Positions 1 through 8,770 of a DNA stretch of 64,000 bases are shown in pieces (the first letter of the stretch is position 1; every line of letters begins with the position of its first letter). Both the position numbers and the translations under genes were made by a program. The notes under the pieces were generated by a model. It saw only the letters and a program-made list of their open reading frames with translations. It had not been told where the DNA came from and ran no database searches. Source of the stretch: Nonomuraea aurantiaca (GTDB lineage Bacteria > Actinomycetota > Actinomycetes > Streptosporangiales > Streptosporangiaceae); assembly GCF_020215705.1 (NCBI RefSeq), contig NZ_JAIWNB010000001.1:310001-374000 (forward strand). The letters run 5' to 3'.

Positions 1-2159
1 AGCACGATCGACCGCCAGGCTCTTTGCCGCCCCGTGTCCAGGCTCACGCGGACAACGAGCGCGCCGATGAGGACCAGGATTGTCATCGATCCGATTGTCG
101 GGCCGTCCACCTCGGCCACCGGGATGGGAATCATCAGATCGATGACCGTCACTGTCACTGCCAACAGGCCGGCGACGGCCGCGACGACCCTGGCCGGGCC
201 CTCCAGGGCCAAGGCCATCTCCACGAGCACCACCAGCAGGATGAGCACCGTGCCCATGAGAGTCATCAGCACCTCGAACGGGGCTTGCAGGCGAGCGATC
301 GCGATGATCTGGGCGAACAGGCCCACGTGGAGCGCGGCCAGGCCGGCCGCGGCACCCAGTATCACCGTACGTGGCCGGCCTTCTCTGAGCAGACCGACCA
401 CAATCGCGGTGCCCACGAACAGCATGAACCACGTCGGCTCGACGCCGCCCCGCAGCCAGAGGTATCCGATACCGGACTCGCGAGCCATCGGACCGACCAT
501 CAGGAGCAGCGCGGACAGGAAGGCGAGGGCGCGCAAGGTCGGAGTCCACGGGCGACGCCCACTCGCGAAGGTGTCTCGGGGAACGACCTCGTCTTCGTCT
601 CGCCGCACGGGGGATCGCCGGACGACTGCCGACTCGGTTGTGGGAGGCGTCACGGACTCCCCTGCCGACTCAGTTGTGGGAGCGAGCGTCACGGACTCCC
701 CTGCGGGCTGATCGCCTGCGCCCTTCGCGGCCGCCGCCGATGATGACGGTCGTGGTACTGCCGGCGGAGCGGTAGGAGTGAAAGTCGAGGCAGGGGAGTG
801 TGCCCGCGTGTCGGCGCCGAGGGCCTGCGCCGCGGCGGCCGAGACCATTCGACTGTCGTCGTCGGCCAGCCTTTCCAGCGTCAGCCGGGCCGCCAAGGCC
901 AGACCCGCGTGGCGACTGCGCCGCAGCCGGGCCAGCGTATCGATCGTACCGGCCCTGATATCCGCGATCGGATGGTCGACGGCCTCCTGGAGCTCGGGCG
1001 GCAACGGCGCTGGCCGATTCACGGGCCGGCTGCGTCGCGCGATGACCAGATCCCCCTGCACGTCGAACGTCCACTTGCCCGGTGTCTGCTTGGGCGTGCC
1101 GGTTCGCACCTTGTCGTAGACATAGTCGTACAGCTCGTGGATGCCCACATAGCCGTCCTGGTTACGGTCGGCGTCGCCCGTCTCGAGCCCCTCCACGAGC
1201 GCGCTGGTGAACACCGAAGGCGACGTGTCCCGGGCATCGGCCAGTTCGGGTCCGTCGAAGGCGTACTCCAGAGCGTTGGACGCGGTGATGACCACCCGCC
1301 CGCGCCCGCCGAACTGCTCCTCGACGTGGAGGTCCGAGCCCGCCCGTGAGAGCGCGCCGCGCCCGAACGCGCCCGCGTAGCAGCAGTCGAGCAGCAACAC
1401 GATGCGCCGGCATCGGCTGCGGCTCATCAGCCGGTTGACGAACTCGGCGGACACAGCGGTGGCGCCGAGGCGGTTGAGCTTGGTGCTGGGGGTGGCGAAG
1501 TACAGCTCGCCGTTGTCGTTCTTGACCCCGTGGCCGGAAAAGTGCAGCAGGAGCAAGTCGTCGGGGTGCCGGTCGGCGAAGAATTCCTCGACAGCCTCGT
1601 TGATGACAGCGGTGGACTCGTTCAGCATCGTACGTACCTCGAACCCGCCGATGGCCGCGTCCCCGAGCACGCCGGCCAGTGCTTCGGCGTCGAGGGCCGG
1701 CGCCCGCAGTCGCCGCAACCCGGGATCACCGTACTCGTCGCTGGCCACGATCAGCGCCACACGCCGACCTGCCGGCGCAGGTGTGTCCGGCTGCCTACGG
1801 TGTAACCACACGTCGATGAGCTCGCGTTGTTCTTTGGACGCGATCCCGGTCACCTCCAGGACGTCACCCTCTACGTCCAGCTTGACCGAACGGTGCTGGT
1901 TGCGAGAGAGCCAGGCGGTCACCGCGTTCACGATCGTGGCGAGCACTTCCGTACCTGCCAGCCCGATCACCAGTCCGCCGAGCGTGAACGTCAGGTCCCC
2001 CCGGGCGCCCTCGGGAGCTTCCGCCCCTTCTTCGGCGCTTACCACCACGTCCAGTCCCAGCAGCTCGTCCTTGAGGCTGGCAGTGGCTTGGTCCAGGTCC
2101 TGCGCATCGGCGGCGGTGTCGGTCATCTGAACGCGCAGCCGGATCGTCTCACCCGTCAT
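1..2159 (-). CDS. EACC1-caspase-like membrane protein (3' end outside window)
   Basis: An open frame runs on the minus strand from the ATG at 2159 to the left edge (at least 719 codons, no stop reached). Residues ~1-122 resemble the EACC1 (effector-associated constant component) domain: a hydrophobic GLVIGLAGTEVL stretch, then DVEGDVLEVTG and RELIDVWL. Residues ~131-350 are a caspase-like peptidase with the histidine in HFSGHG (H210) and the cysteine in LLDCCYAG (C260). A short HEAT-like helical stretch with DDSRMVSAAAA follows, then a Ser/Thr/Pro linker with a duplicated GESVT..PTTESA unit, then about six predicted membrane helices. Such proteins are proposed effectors in actinobacterial conflict or signalling systems, so membrane-tethered proteolysis is inferred. 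The exact C-terminus is not visible. Confidence 0.85.
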   Translation of the reverse strand, partial: MTGETIRLRVQMTDTAADAQDLDQATASLKDELLGLDVVVSAEEGAEAPEGARGDLTFTLGGLVIGLAGTEVLATIVNAVTAWLSRNQHRSVKLDVEGDVLEVTGIASKEQRELIDVWLHRRQPDTPAPAGRRVALIVASDEYGDPGLRRLRAPALDAEALAGVLGDAAIGGFEVRTMLNESTAVINEAVEEFFADRHPDDLLLLHFSGHGVKNDNGELYFATPSTKLNRLGATAVSAEFVNRLMSRSRCRRIVLLLDCCYAGAFGRGALSRAGSDLHVEEQFGGRGRVVITASNALEYAFDGPELADARDTSPSVFTSALVEGLETGDADRNQDGYVGIHELYDYVYDKVRTGTPKQTPGKWTFDVQGDLVIARRSRPVNRPAPLPPELQEAVDHPIADIRAGTIDTLARLRRSRHAGLALAARLTLERLADDDSRMVSAAAAQALGADTRAHSPASTFTPTAPPAVPRPSSSAAAAKGAGDQPAGESVTLAPTTESAGESVTPPTTESAVVRRSPVRRDEDEVVPRDTFASGRRPWTPTLRALAFLSALLLMVGPMARESGIGYLWLRGGVEPTWFMLFVGTAIVVGLLREGRPRTVILGAAAGLAALHVGLFAQIIAIARLQAPFEVLMTLMGTVLILLVVLVEMALALEGPARVVAAVAGLLAVTVTVIDLMIPIPVAEVDGPTIGSMTILVLIGALVVRVSLDTGRQRAWRSIV

Positions 2160-2180
2160 GAGCCCACCCCGCGGAGACAG

Positions 2181-2240
2181 GACGCCTCAAGCAAGGCGTC
2201 TTACGCATAATAAGCATTTACGCGACGGTGAGTCACGGTT
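2181..2240 (-). promoter_or_regulatory. Leader hairpin and AT-rich promoter region of the caspase gene
   Basis: Reading toward the caspase start at 2159, an AT-rich stretch containing TTATTATG (a possible -10 element) is followed by the inverted repeat GACGCC/GGCGTC at 2181-2200 with an 8-nt loop. The hairpin would lie in the 5' leader about 20 nt before the start codon. A regulatory role is inference. Confidence 0.35.
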
Positions 2241-2329
2241 CATGCTCATCGGGTTAACTACTTGAAGGGAGGTGGGTCCGCGTACAGCCCCACTCGCTGG
2301 CGACATGCCTCATACGCCATAAGAGATCA

Positions 2330-2815
2330 TTACCCTTGACCTGCGAGAAGAGGGCAACAATCCAAGATGGCCATCGCTGACCAGGTGGCCGCCTTGTGCG
2401 AGCGCATCGTGTAGGACCCGCGTTCCGCTGTCGAAATCCGTCTCTCCATGTCAGCTGGTTGTCGAACCTTGATGGAGTAGGCGAGGCGACCGTTGCCGTT
2501 GACGTACGGCGTGACCGAGATGGCGTCGAACTCGACGGGCGTGAACGGCAGCCCCGGCATCGGGGACGGCGGAACCGGCTGGACCGGCGCGAGGATCTTG
2601 ACCGCCCCCGTCTTCTGGGCGGGCTTGAGGGCCGGGTCACCGTCCATGACCGCGACCTGCCAGACCAGCTCTGCGGTCTGCTTGTCGCGGGCCTGCACGA
2701 ACCGGCCGTTGGATGAGGCGTCGAAGTCCTTGACGGGCTCGACCTCGCCGACGATGTAGCAGCCGTGCGGGAAGACCATGGCGAAGGTGACGGGGATGGG
2801 GCCTTGCAGAGCCAT
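2330..2815 (-). CDS. Pra-like activator of integrative-element replication/excision
   Basis: 161 residues. The N-terminal ~125 residues match the family annotated as plasmid replication, integration and excision activator (Pra of pSAM2): MALQGPIPV start, FPHGCYIVGEVEPVKDFDAS, VWQVAVMDGDPA, LPFTPVEFDAISVTPYVN and GRLAYSIKVR. A GAGGAG ribosome site lies 7 nt before the ATG. The last ~35 residues do not look like the family and may come from out-of-family sequence after a deletion. No integrase, replication or transfer gene of an AICE is present, so this is probably an orphan left from a decayed element. The UTRA fragment about 600 bp away is the other candidate remnant. Confidence 0.7.
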   Translation of the reverse strand: MALQGPIPVTFAMVFPHGCYIVGEVEPVKDFDASSNGRFVQARDKQTAELVWQVAVMDGDPALKPAQKTGAVKILAPVQPVPPSPMPGLPFTPVEFDAISVTPYVNGNGRLAYSIKVRQPADMERRISTAERGSYTMRSHKAATWSAMAILDCCPLLAGQG

Positions 2816-2969
2816 ATCTGCTCCTCACTTGGATGACAGGCACTCGACCTATTCCGGGGATAACTCTCCGTAGCTTGCTGGGGCAAGTTACAAGGCGAAG
2901 GTGGCGGCGGTATCACTCATGCGATAGACAGTCGCGCAGGCCAATGGCCCGACATCTAGGGAGGGTCTC

Positions 2970-3386
2970 GTGCGAATCGTATGGGGCTGCTTAGCTGTAG
3001 TCCTGATGGTCCCACTGGTCGGGCTGTTCCTGCTGTACAAGATGCCGATGTGGCGCGATGATGCCCGGTTCGACGACTTCCGTGGCCGAGTGCTGGCCCA
3101 TCCGCTACCGCCCGAGACACACAGGCAGAGCGACAGTGTCGCCACCTTTGGCAAGATCTCCGGAGGAAACGGCGATTACTGTGAGTACCGGGTCCGATTG
3201 GAGCTTCGAACAGGCTTGCCACTGAAGGAGCTCTACGCCTACTACGACAAGGCCGCGATCGCCGGAGTAGCCGACGACGAGGCGCAGGTGTCCCTGCACG
3301 TGAGCGAAGACACCGGAGACAGCAGAACCGTCACCGTGGAGTTCGGCGACATCAGCTACAGCGACTGGGACCTTCGCTGCACATGA
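2970..3386 (+). CDS. Small membrane-anchored protein of unknown function
   Basis: 138 residues with one N-terminal hydrophobic segment (about residues 4-22) that is an uncleaved anchor or signal peptide, and an extracytoplasmic domain of ~110 residues. No lipobox is evident: the Cys at position 7 comes too early. I do not recognise the family. It contains a YDKAAIAGV helix and a WDLRCT end with two cysteines (CEYR and LRCT) that could form a disulfide. It lies between the two mobile-element remnants and may be cargo. Codon use fits the host. Start choice is the first ATG-class codon before the hydrophobic segment (GTG at 2970). Confidence 0.6.
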   Translation: MRIVWGCLAVVLMVPLVGLFLLYKMPMWRDDARFDDFRGRVLAHPLPPETHRQSDSVATFGKISGGNGDYCEYRVRLELRTGLPLKELYAYYDKAAIAGVADDEAQVSLHVSEDTGDSRTVTVEFGDISYSDWDLRCT

Positions 3387-3398
3387 ACGGCAGCGCGA

Positions 3399-3845
3399 TC
3401 ACCCAATCGGGTAGGCGTCCTCCAGCTCGTGCCGGTCAGCAGGCAGCAGAACCTCCACGACGGCCAAAGGCCGGCCAGAGGCGTCCCGTACCGCGCCGAA
3501 GACGGCCAGAAAGCGCTGATTCTTCGGCATGGCAAGTTGCTTGACCTCGTGAGCAGAGGGCATGCGAGCGGTGATCTGCTCCATGATGTGATCGAAACGC
3601 ACGCCCTTGCGCGCCTGAAGATGCTCGCGGAAGCCCTGCCCCAACGGCTCACCGCTGGTCAGATCCGTCCCCTCGGACAGCTCCAACGGCGGCCAGAGCG
3701 ACACCCATGGAGAGTCCAAGTCGAGCGTGAACGCTTTGTGCACGAATACCGTAGTGCTCTGGACACGGCGCGCGAGGTATGGCGATACCGCCAATTGCGG
3801 GAGATCCTTCACCTGCGGGACCTGCGCGCCACGCCCTACGCGCAC
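3399..3845 (-). pseudogene. GntR-family regulator remnant (UTRA domain only)
   Basis: The frame encodes a UTRA ligand-binding domain: ITARMPSAHEVKQLAMP, FGAVRDASGRPLAVVEVLLPADRHELEDAYPI. The winged helix that should precede it is absent. The frame stays open only to about 3967, where a stop codon blocks extension, and no wHTH is seen in other frames nearby. KorSA-type GntR repressors accompany Pra in pSAM2-like elements, so this is probably the repressor remnant of the same lost element (inference). It could instead be a free-standing UTRA protein starting at a GTG near 3845. Confidence 0.65.
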
Positions 3846-4069
3846 GCCGACTTTGAGCAGCGGGCTAGAGAGGCGGCCGTTGGTCGCCCGGGTGACCTCG
3901 TCTCCATCGAGCGGGTCTTTCCCGGTCGGCGTGGAGGACGGCGGTCGGTGGGCGACGTGGTGCGCTCAGGTGTATACGGGGAGGCGTGCGTACGGCAGTG
4001 GGCAGCCCGTGCACAGCTTGATGGCCTCTGCGCACGCAGGGCCCGAACCCAGAGGTCCGGGACAGCCCG

Positions 4070-4804
4070 TCACCGAGGTCGGTTGCCCTTCCTTTTACGG
4101 CCGGCCGGTACGGGCCGGCGGCCGGAGCCATTCTTGGCGGATTTCTGTGCCTGCCGCTGTGCCGGTTTCTCCGCAGGGGCGGCGGGCGTACGGCCTCGTG
4201 AGCTGTTCGCTGTGCGGCCGCGGACGATGCCGATGAAGTCTTCCACCAGTTCAGTGGTCGCGTCCTTGGGCCAGGCCAGCGCGACCTGAGACTGCGGCGC
4301 CTCCGGCACCGGCCGGTACGTGAGGTCTCTGCGGTGGTGGAGGCGTGCCAGCGACTGCGGGACCAGGAGCAGCCCGGTGCCGGCCGCTACCAGCTCGACC
4401 GCGTTCGCCGTTGTGTCCGGGCGGGTGAACGCGGGTAGCCCGGGCCGGACCGGCCACTCGATGGTGTCGTCCAGCGGGTGCAACACCTCGTCGTCGGTCA
4501 GGTCGGTGAGGGCGACCTCGTCGGCGGCGGTCACCGCGTGGTCCTTGGGCGCCACTACCACCGTGGTCTCCACGTAGAGAGGAATCACGCTGAGGCCGTC
4601 GCGGTCGATCGGCAGTCTGACGAATGCGGCGTCGGCGCCGCCGTCCCGCAGGAGGCCCACCACCTCGGCGGCGGGAACCGCGACGAGGGTGATCGGCACG
4701 TCGGGGATCCTCTCGGTCCAGACGTTGACCCACTTCGCGGGTGTCACCCCAGGCACGTACGCCAGCCGGAACACCCTGCCGGTCTCCCCATCAGTCACTT
4801 CCAC
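4070..4804 (-). CDS. LysR-type substrate-binding domain protein lacking a DNA-binding domain
   Basis: 244 residues. From the N-terminus it reads as a LysR effector-binding fold (FRLAYVPGVTPAKW, VGLLRDGGADAAFVRLP, VVVAPKDHAV, GTGLLLVPQSLA). There is no helix-turn-helix before it. The last ~45 residues are a basic Lys/Arg/Ala/Pro tail (RTPAAPAEKPAQRQAQK ... GRKRKGNRPR). This stand-alone form is common in actinobacteria, where it sits divergent from a DUF5997 gene exactly as here, 49 bp apart. The likely role is ligand sensing for, or together with, the DUF5997 protein. That link is inference from conserved pairing. Confidence 0.8.
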   Translation of the reverse strand: MEVTDGETGRVFRLAYVPGVTPAKWVNVWTERIPDVPITLVAVPAAEVVGLLRDGGADAAFVRLPIDRDGLSVIPLYVETTVVVAPKDHAVTAADEVALTDLTDDEVLHPLDDTIEWPVRPGLPAFTRPDTTANAVELVAAGTGLLLVPQSLARLHHRRDLTYRPVPEAPQSQVALAWPKDATTELVEDFIGIVRGRTANSSRGRTPAAPAEKPAQRQAQKSAKNGSGRRPVPAGRKRKGNRPR

Positions 4805-4853
4805 AGAGTACCGATGTCAGGGGAACCCGTTCCGACTGACTACGCTTGGCGCC

Positions 4854-5225
4854 ATGACCTCGTCCAAATCGAAGACCATCCAGACGATGAAGCCCGAGAC
4901 GGCGGCCAAGAAGCTGGGTGTCCTCCTTTCGGCCACTCCCGCCGAGTTCCAGGCGGGTGTCGTCTCCAGGGACGAGCTGAACGAGTTGCAGTCGACGCCA
5001 CCCGCCTGGCTCGCTGACCTGCGCCGCAACGGTCCGCATCCCAAGCAGGTCGTCGCCGCGAAGCTCGGGGTCTCCATTTCCGGCCTGACCAGGGGCGGGA
5101 TCACCGAGCCCCTCACCACCGCTGAGATCGATGCGCTGAAGGCGGAGAACCCCGCGTGGCTGGAGCGCGAGCGGTCCGTCCAGGCCGAGGCCCGCAAAGA
5201 AGCACTCCGCCTCAAGCAACGCTAG
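4854..5225 (+). CDS. DUF5997 family protein
   Basis: 123 residues starting MTSSKSKTIQTM. I chose the ATG at 4854 because the upstream in-frame extension overlaps the divergent LysR-domain gene and is unlike the family. Recognisable features are the KPETAAKKLGVLL opening, the PPAWLADLRRNGPHPK centre, a helix-turn-helix-like stretch (KQVVAAKLGVSISGLTRGGI) and an ALKAENPAWL end. Function is unknown. The PHPKQVVAAKLGVS..GL segment suggests nucleic-acid binding. The divergent arrangement with the LysR-domain gene suggests a shared promoter region at 4805-4853. Confidence 0.85.
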   Translation: MTSSKSKTIQTMKPETAAKKLGVLLSATPAEFQAGVVSRDELNELQSTPPAWLADLRRNGPHPKQVVAAKLGVSISGLTRGGITEPLTTAEIDALKAENPAWLERERSVQAEARKEALRLKQR

Positions 5226-5305
5226 ACAATTTCCCTTTTGGGGGTACGGGCTGTTGTGCGTCGGGCGGGCGTCTGGGAGTGGCTGATCGGCTAGGGTGAC
5301 CGGCC

Positions 5306-6130
5306 GTGAGGATCCTCATCGTCGGTGGTAGTGGGTTTCTCGGCCGTGAGCTGGCTCGACAGTGTTCGTTGGCGGGGCACGAGGTCGCCGCGACGTATCT
5401 GAGCCGGTCCGGGGAGCTCACCGGCGTTGAGTGGGGGCCGCTCGATGTGCGCCGACGGGAGGACGTCGAGGTGCTGATCGGCGCCTTCCGGCCCGAGGTG
5501 GTCATCAACGCCGCGTACCGGCAGGCGGATTGGACCACCACGGCGATCGGTGCCGTGAATGTGGCACTGGCCGTCTCCACGGTGGGTGGGCGGCTCGTCC
5601 ATGTGTCCAGCGACGCGGTCTTCTCCGGCGCCGCGATTCGTTATGACGAGATGTGCGTCCCAGACCCGATCAGTCCGTACGGCGCGGCCAAAGCCGCCGC
5701 GGAGACGGCGGTGAGCGCGATCGCGCCGGCCGCGGTGATAGCCCGGACATCCTTGATCATTGGCGACGGTGACTCCCCGCACGAGCTGCTGGTGCATGCG
5801 CTTGCCACCGGCAGGTCGAGGGGAGTGCTGTTCACCGATGATGTGCGGTGTCCCGTGCATGTGGCTGACCTTGCGGCGGCGCTCTTGGAACTTGCCGCGT
5901 CTGAGCATCGCGGTGTCCACCACGTCGCCGGAGCCGATGCGGTGAGCCGGTACGAGCTCGGGGTGCTCATCGCTCGTCGCGATGGTCTCGACGCGGACCA
6001 GTTGCCTTCGGGTCGGCGGGCGGACACCAAGTTGCCCGGCCCTCTGGACGTGCGCTTGGACTGCGCCATGACTCAGCGGAAGCTGCACACCAAGTTGCGC
6101 GGCGCCCGGCAATTTCTGGATGGCGGGTAG
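5306..6130 (+). CDS. NAD(P)-dependent sugar-nucleotide reductase, RmlD-like extended SDR
   Basis: 274 residues with a GTG start. The N-terminal Rossmann motif VGGSGFLGREL binds NAD(P). LVHVSSDAVFSG and the Y..K pair in SPYGAAKAAAE are the catalytic serine and YxxxK of extended SDRs. VNVALAVS and the C-terminal half fit the RmlD (dTDP-4-dehydrorhamnose reductase) superfamily. No other rhamnose or sugar-nucleotide gene is nearby, so the substrate is open. It is a single gene with short flanking gaps. Confidence 0.8.
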   Translation: MRILIVGGSGFLGRELARQCSLAGHEVAATYLSRSGELTGVEWGPLDVRRREDVEVLIGAFRPEVVINAAYRQADWTTTAIGAVNVALAVSTVGGRLVHVSSDAVFSGAAIRYDEMCVPDPISPYGAAKAAAETAVSAIAPAAVIARTSLIIGDGDSPHELLVHALATGRSRGVLFTDDVRCPVHVADLAAALLELAASEHRGVHHVAGADAVSRYELGVLIARRDGLDADQLPSGRRADTKLPGPLDVRLDCAMTQRKLHTKLRGARQFLDGG

Positions 6131-6231
6131 TTTCTGGAAGTGGTGGGCAGCGTTGATCGCGACGTCGATCTGAAAGGCGGGGTACGCAGGTCGCCTGGCG
6201 TCCCCAGTCTTTCGAATCCGCCGCCACGGCC

Positions 6232-7269
6232 TCAGTCGTCGAGCAGCCGCCACGCGGTGAGGGCGAGTCTGGCCCGTATCAGGCCGGTGGGCTCGGTTAG
6301 TTCGATGCTCAGGGTCTTGCCGAGCTGTTCGAGTCGGCGGGCGACGCTGCTGTGGTGCAGGTGGAGAAGGTCGGCGGCCCGGCGTAGGGAGCCGGTGGCG
6401 CAGTAGGCGTCCAGCGTCTCCAGATCTTCCGGATGACCAGCGGCCAGTGCGGCGATCGCGGTCACGTCGGTGTTGTCGCGCGAGGCGTCCTGAGGTATCT
6501 CGGCCAGGAGCGCCAGCGCGCCCAGGTCGTCGAAGTGGACGACCGGCTGGCGTGGGGTGGTGAAGCGGAGGGCGGTGCGGGCTTGGCGCCAGGATCGGTT
6601 GGGGGTTTCGGCGGCGCCGATGCCCGCGCGTACGTCCGCTGGAAAGCGGGCCGGGTCCAGAGTGGTGGCCAGGATGACGCCCACGTCGGCGAGCGGTGCC
6701 GCCTTGACGAGGCGGTCCGGGCAGATCAGGCCGCCGACCCGGTCGAGCGGAAGCCGCGCGTGTACGGCGGCGACGCGGACCGGCAGGTCGGCGGGGAAAC
6801 CCAGGAGGCGCAGCGCCCGCGCTCTGGCCGCCTCGTCGCTGTCGGCGCTGATCACCAGCTCGACGAGGGCGGGGTCGGCCATGGTGGTGCGGGCCGGGCC
6901 GTACCTTTCGACGACGGCCGCGGCGGCGATGGCGAGGCGGTCCAGCAGCACTTCGTCGAGGGGATTCGCCGGGCCGGGGCGTTCCAGCCAGACCGTGCCG
7001 ATCTCCTCCTCGTCGAGCGTGATCGTCACCGTGGAGGACGGGGGCAGCGGTGGGGCGGAGGTTTCCCCGCCATCGGGAGAGACACGGATCACCCGTCCCG
7101 TGCCGTGGAGCCGGATCCCGGCCACGCACTCGGCCAGGCCCGCCGAGGCCCGGGCCAACGCCGGCAGGTCCACCCGTCGGCGCATCAGCGTGTCGTAGAA
7201 GGTGACGACGCGGATCGCGCCTTCGATGTGCGAGTCCAGGTGCGACAGCCGCTGGGCCAGTGCCTCCAT
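6232..7269 (-). CDS. PucR/CdaR-type transcriptional regulator
   Basis: 345 residues. The C-terminus (about residues 270-345) holds the PucR-family helix-turn-helix: LETLDAYCATGSLRRAADLLHLHHSSVARRLEQL. A GGDEF-like central region (VRVAAVHARL ... GIGAAETPNRSWRQARTALRF) matches the family. The N-terminal ~130 residues are a sensor part without an obvious cofactor motif. It is divergent from the esterase at 7377, with ~107 bp between start codons, so control of the esterase is a reasonable inference. ATG at 7269 is the first good start. Confidence 0.85.
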   Translation of the reverse strand: MEALAQRLSHLDSHIEGAIRVVTFYDTLMRRRVDLPALARASAGLAECVAGIRLHGTGRVIRVSPDGGETSAPPLPPSSTVTITLDEEEIGTVWLERPGPANPLDEVLLDRLAIAAAAVVERYGPARTTMADPALVELVISADSDEAARARALRLLGFPADLPVRVAAVHARLPLDRVGGLICPDRLVKAAPLADVGVILATTLDPARFPADVRAGIGAAETPNRSWRQARTALRFTTPRQPVVHFDDLGALALLAEIPQDASRDNTDVTAIAALAAGHPEDLETLDAYCATGSLRRAADLLHLHHSSVARRLEQLGKTLSIELTEPTGLIRARLALTAWRLLDD

Positions 7270-7376
7270 GACAGGAGGATAGGGCCTGCCTGACCAGAAG
7301 ACAGCGCCGATCGACGCGTCATCTGGGCGAAATGCCCGACGGATGGCGGGTGGTCGCTGGGGTGATGGCCGCGAGG

Positions 7377-8282
7377 ATGACCGACATGAATCCAGAATTG
7401 GAAGCTTTCATCCCGTTGGTCCCCAAGGTCGATCTGACGGACCCGGTGGCCGCGCGCAAGCAGTACGCCGCGTCGGCCGCCGAGAGGGCGGCACCGGACA
7501 CCGCGGACCTGGAGATCGAGGACCGCACCGTGCCCGCCGATCCGGACGTGCCGGTGCGGATCTACCGCCCGTACCAGGCCCGCGGCGCCATCGTCTGGCT
7601 GCACGGCGGCGGATTCGTCATGGGTGACGTGGACACCGAGCACCTCTGGGCCGCCCGGCTCGCCGCCGACTCCGGCGTGGTGGTGATCTCGGTGGGCTAC
7701 CGGCTGGCCCCCGAACACCGGTTCCCGGCCGCCCTGGACGACGCCTACGCCGTACTGACCTGGACGGCCGAGAACGCCGCCGAGCTCGGTATCGACCCGG
7801 GACGGATCGCGGTCGGAGGGCACAGCGCCGGTGGCGGGCTCGCGGCCGCGGTGGCGTTGCGGGCGCGTGACCAGCAAGGGCCGCCGATCCGCTTCCAGCT
7901 GCTCAACGAGCCCGAGCTCGACGACCGGCAGGAGACGTGGTCGGCGCGGCAGTTCACCGAGACGCCCTGGATAAATCGGGACGCGGTCACCGCATCGTGG
8001 CGGTACTACCTGGGTTCGGCGCCCGCCACGCCCTTCGCGGCGCCGGCGCGGGCCGCCGATCTGTCCGGCCTGCCGCCCGCCTACATCGCCACTGCGGAGT
8101 TCGACCCGAACCGCGATGATGACCTCGCCTACGGGCTGCGCCTGCTGCAGGCGGGCGTATCGGTTGAACTGCACCAATGGCCCGGCACCTTCCACGGCTC
8201 GCAGGCGATCCTGTCCGCGGAGGTATCGCAGCGGCAGCTCGCCGACCTGGCCGCCACCCTGCGCCGCGCCCTGGCCGAGTGA
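7377..8282 (+). CDS. Alpha/beta hydrolase, hormone-sensitive-lipase-type esterase
   Basis: 301 residues from the ATG of MTDMNPELEAF; another ATG 15 codons upstream and one 3 codons downstream are possible. The HSL family signature HGGGF forms the oxyanion hole, the nucleophile elbow is GHSAGGG, the acid is probably an Asp of EFDPNRDDD, and the histidine is in GTFHG. YRLAPEHRFPAALDD is diagnostic. It hydrolyses short acyl esters in the cytoplasm; the physiological substrate is unknown. The LLNEPELDDRQET stretch in the cap is typical. It faces away from the PucR-type regulator and is probably its target. Confidence 0.88.
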   Translation: MTDMNPELEAFIPLVPKVDLTDPVAARKQYAASAAERAAPDTADLEIEDRTVPADPDVPVRIYRPYQARGAIVWLHGGGFVMGDVDTEHLWAARLAADSGVVVISVGYRLAPEHRFPAALDDAYAVLTWTAENAAELGIDPGRIAVGGHSAGGGLAAAVALRARDQQGPPIRFQLLNEPELDDRQETWSARQFTETPWINRDAVTASWRYYLGSAPATPFAAPARAADLSGLPPAYIATAEFDPNRDDDLAYGLRLLQAGVSVELHQWPGTFHGSQAILSAEVSQRQLADLAATLRRALAE

Positions 8283-8347
8283 AGTCGCGAGCAACCCAGG
8301 TCGGGCGGCCACCGGACGAATGATCAGCCCATGAGGAGTTCTCGGGC

Positions 8348-8737
8348 ATGACGATTACCCCCATCGATCTCTTGGCGTCTTCTCTCCACCTCCACCCAGA
8401 CGGCCACGTGCACACCGAGAAAAGAACACCGGACTCCGACCAGGACGGCTGGCAGCTGACGGCCTTTCACGCCAAGACCGGCGCCGATGTCCACGCCGAC
8501 CACTGGGAGGTCCACCCCGAGGCCGAGGAGGTCGTGTCCTGCATCATCGGGAAGATCCGCCTCCACCTCCGCCCGGACCGGCCGGGACAGCAGGAGGAGG
8601 AGATCAGGCTGGTGGCCGGAACCGCCGCGATCGTCCCGCGCGGCCGATGGCACCGCATCGAGCTGGACATCCCCAGCACCATCATGGCCGTCACCCTGCC
8701 GCGTGGCAGCCGGCTGGAGAAGCGGGCCGATGTCTAG
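8348..8737 (+). CDS. Cupin-domain protein
   Basis: 129 residues, single cupin barrel. Metal-binding candidates are H and E residues in HADHWEVHPEAEEV (motif 1) and the histidine of VPRGRWHRIELD (motif 2). A GAGGAG ribosome site precedes the ATG. It follows the esterase by 65 bp on the same strand and may be cotranscribed with it. Function is unknown. It could be a small dioxygenase/isomerase-like or sugar-binding cupin. No signal peptide. Confidence 0.8.
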   Translation: MTITPIDLLASSLHLHPDGHVHTEKRTPDSDQDGWQLTAFHAKTGADVHADHWEVHPEAEEVVSCIIGKIRLHLRPDRPGQQEEEIRLVAGTAAIVPRGRWHRIELDIPSTIMAVTLPRGSRLEKRADV

Positions 8738-8770
8738 GCCAGACCCGTCGAAATCCACGAAGGGGGAGCG

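Noticed and set aside
5291..7129. 612-codon minus-strand frame spanning the reductase and the PucR-type gene
   Set aside because: Arg/Gly/Pro-rich shadow without domains, covering two well-supported genes on different strands.
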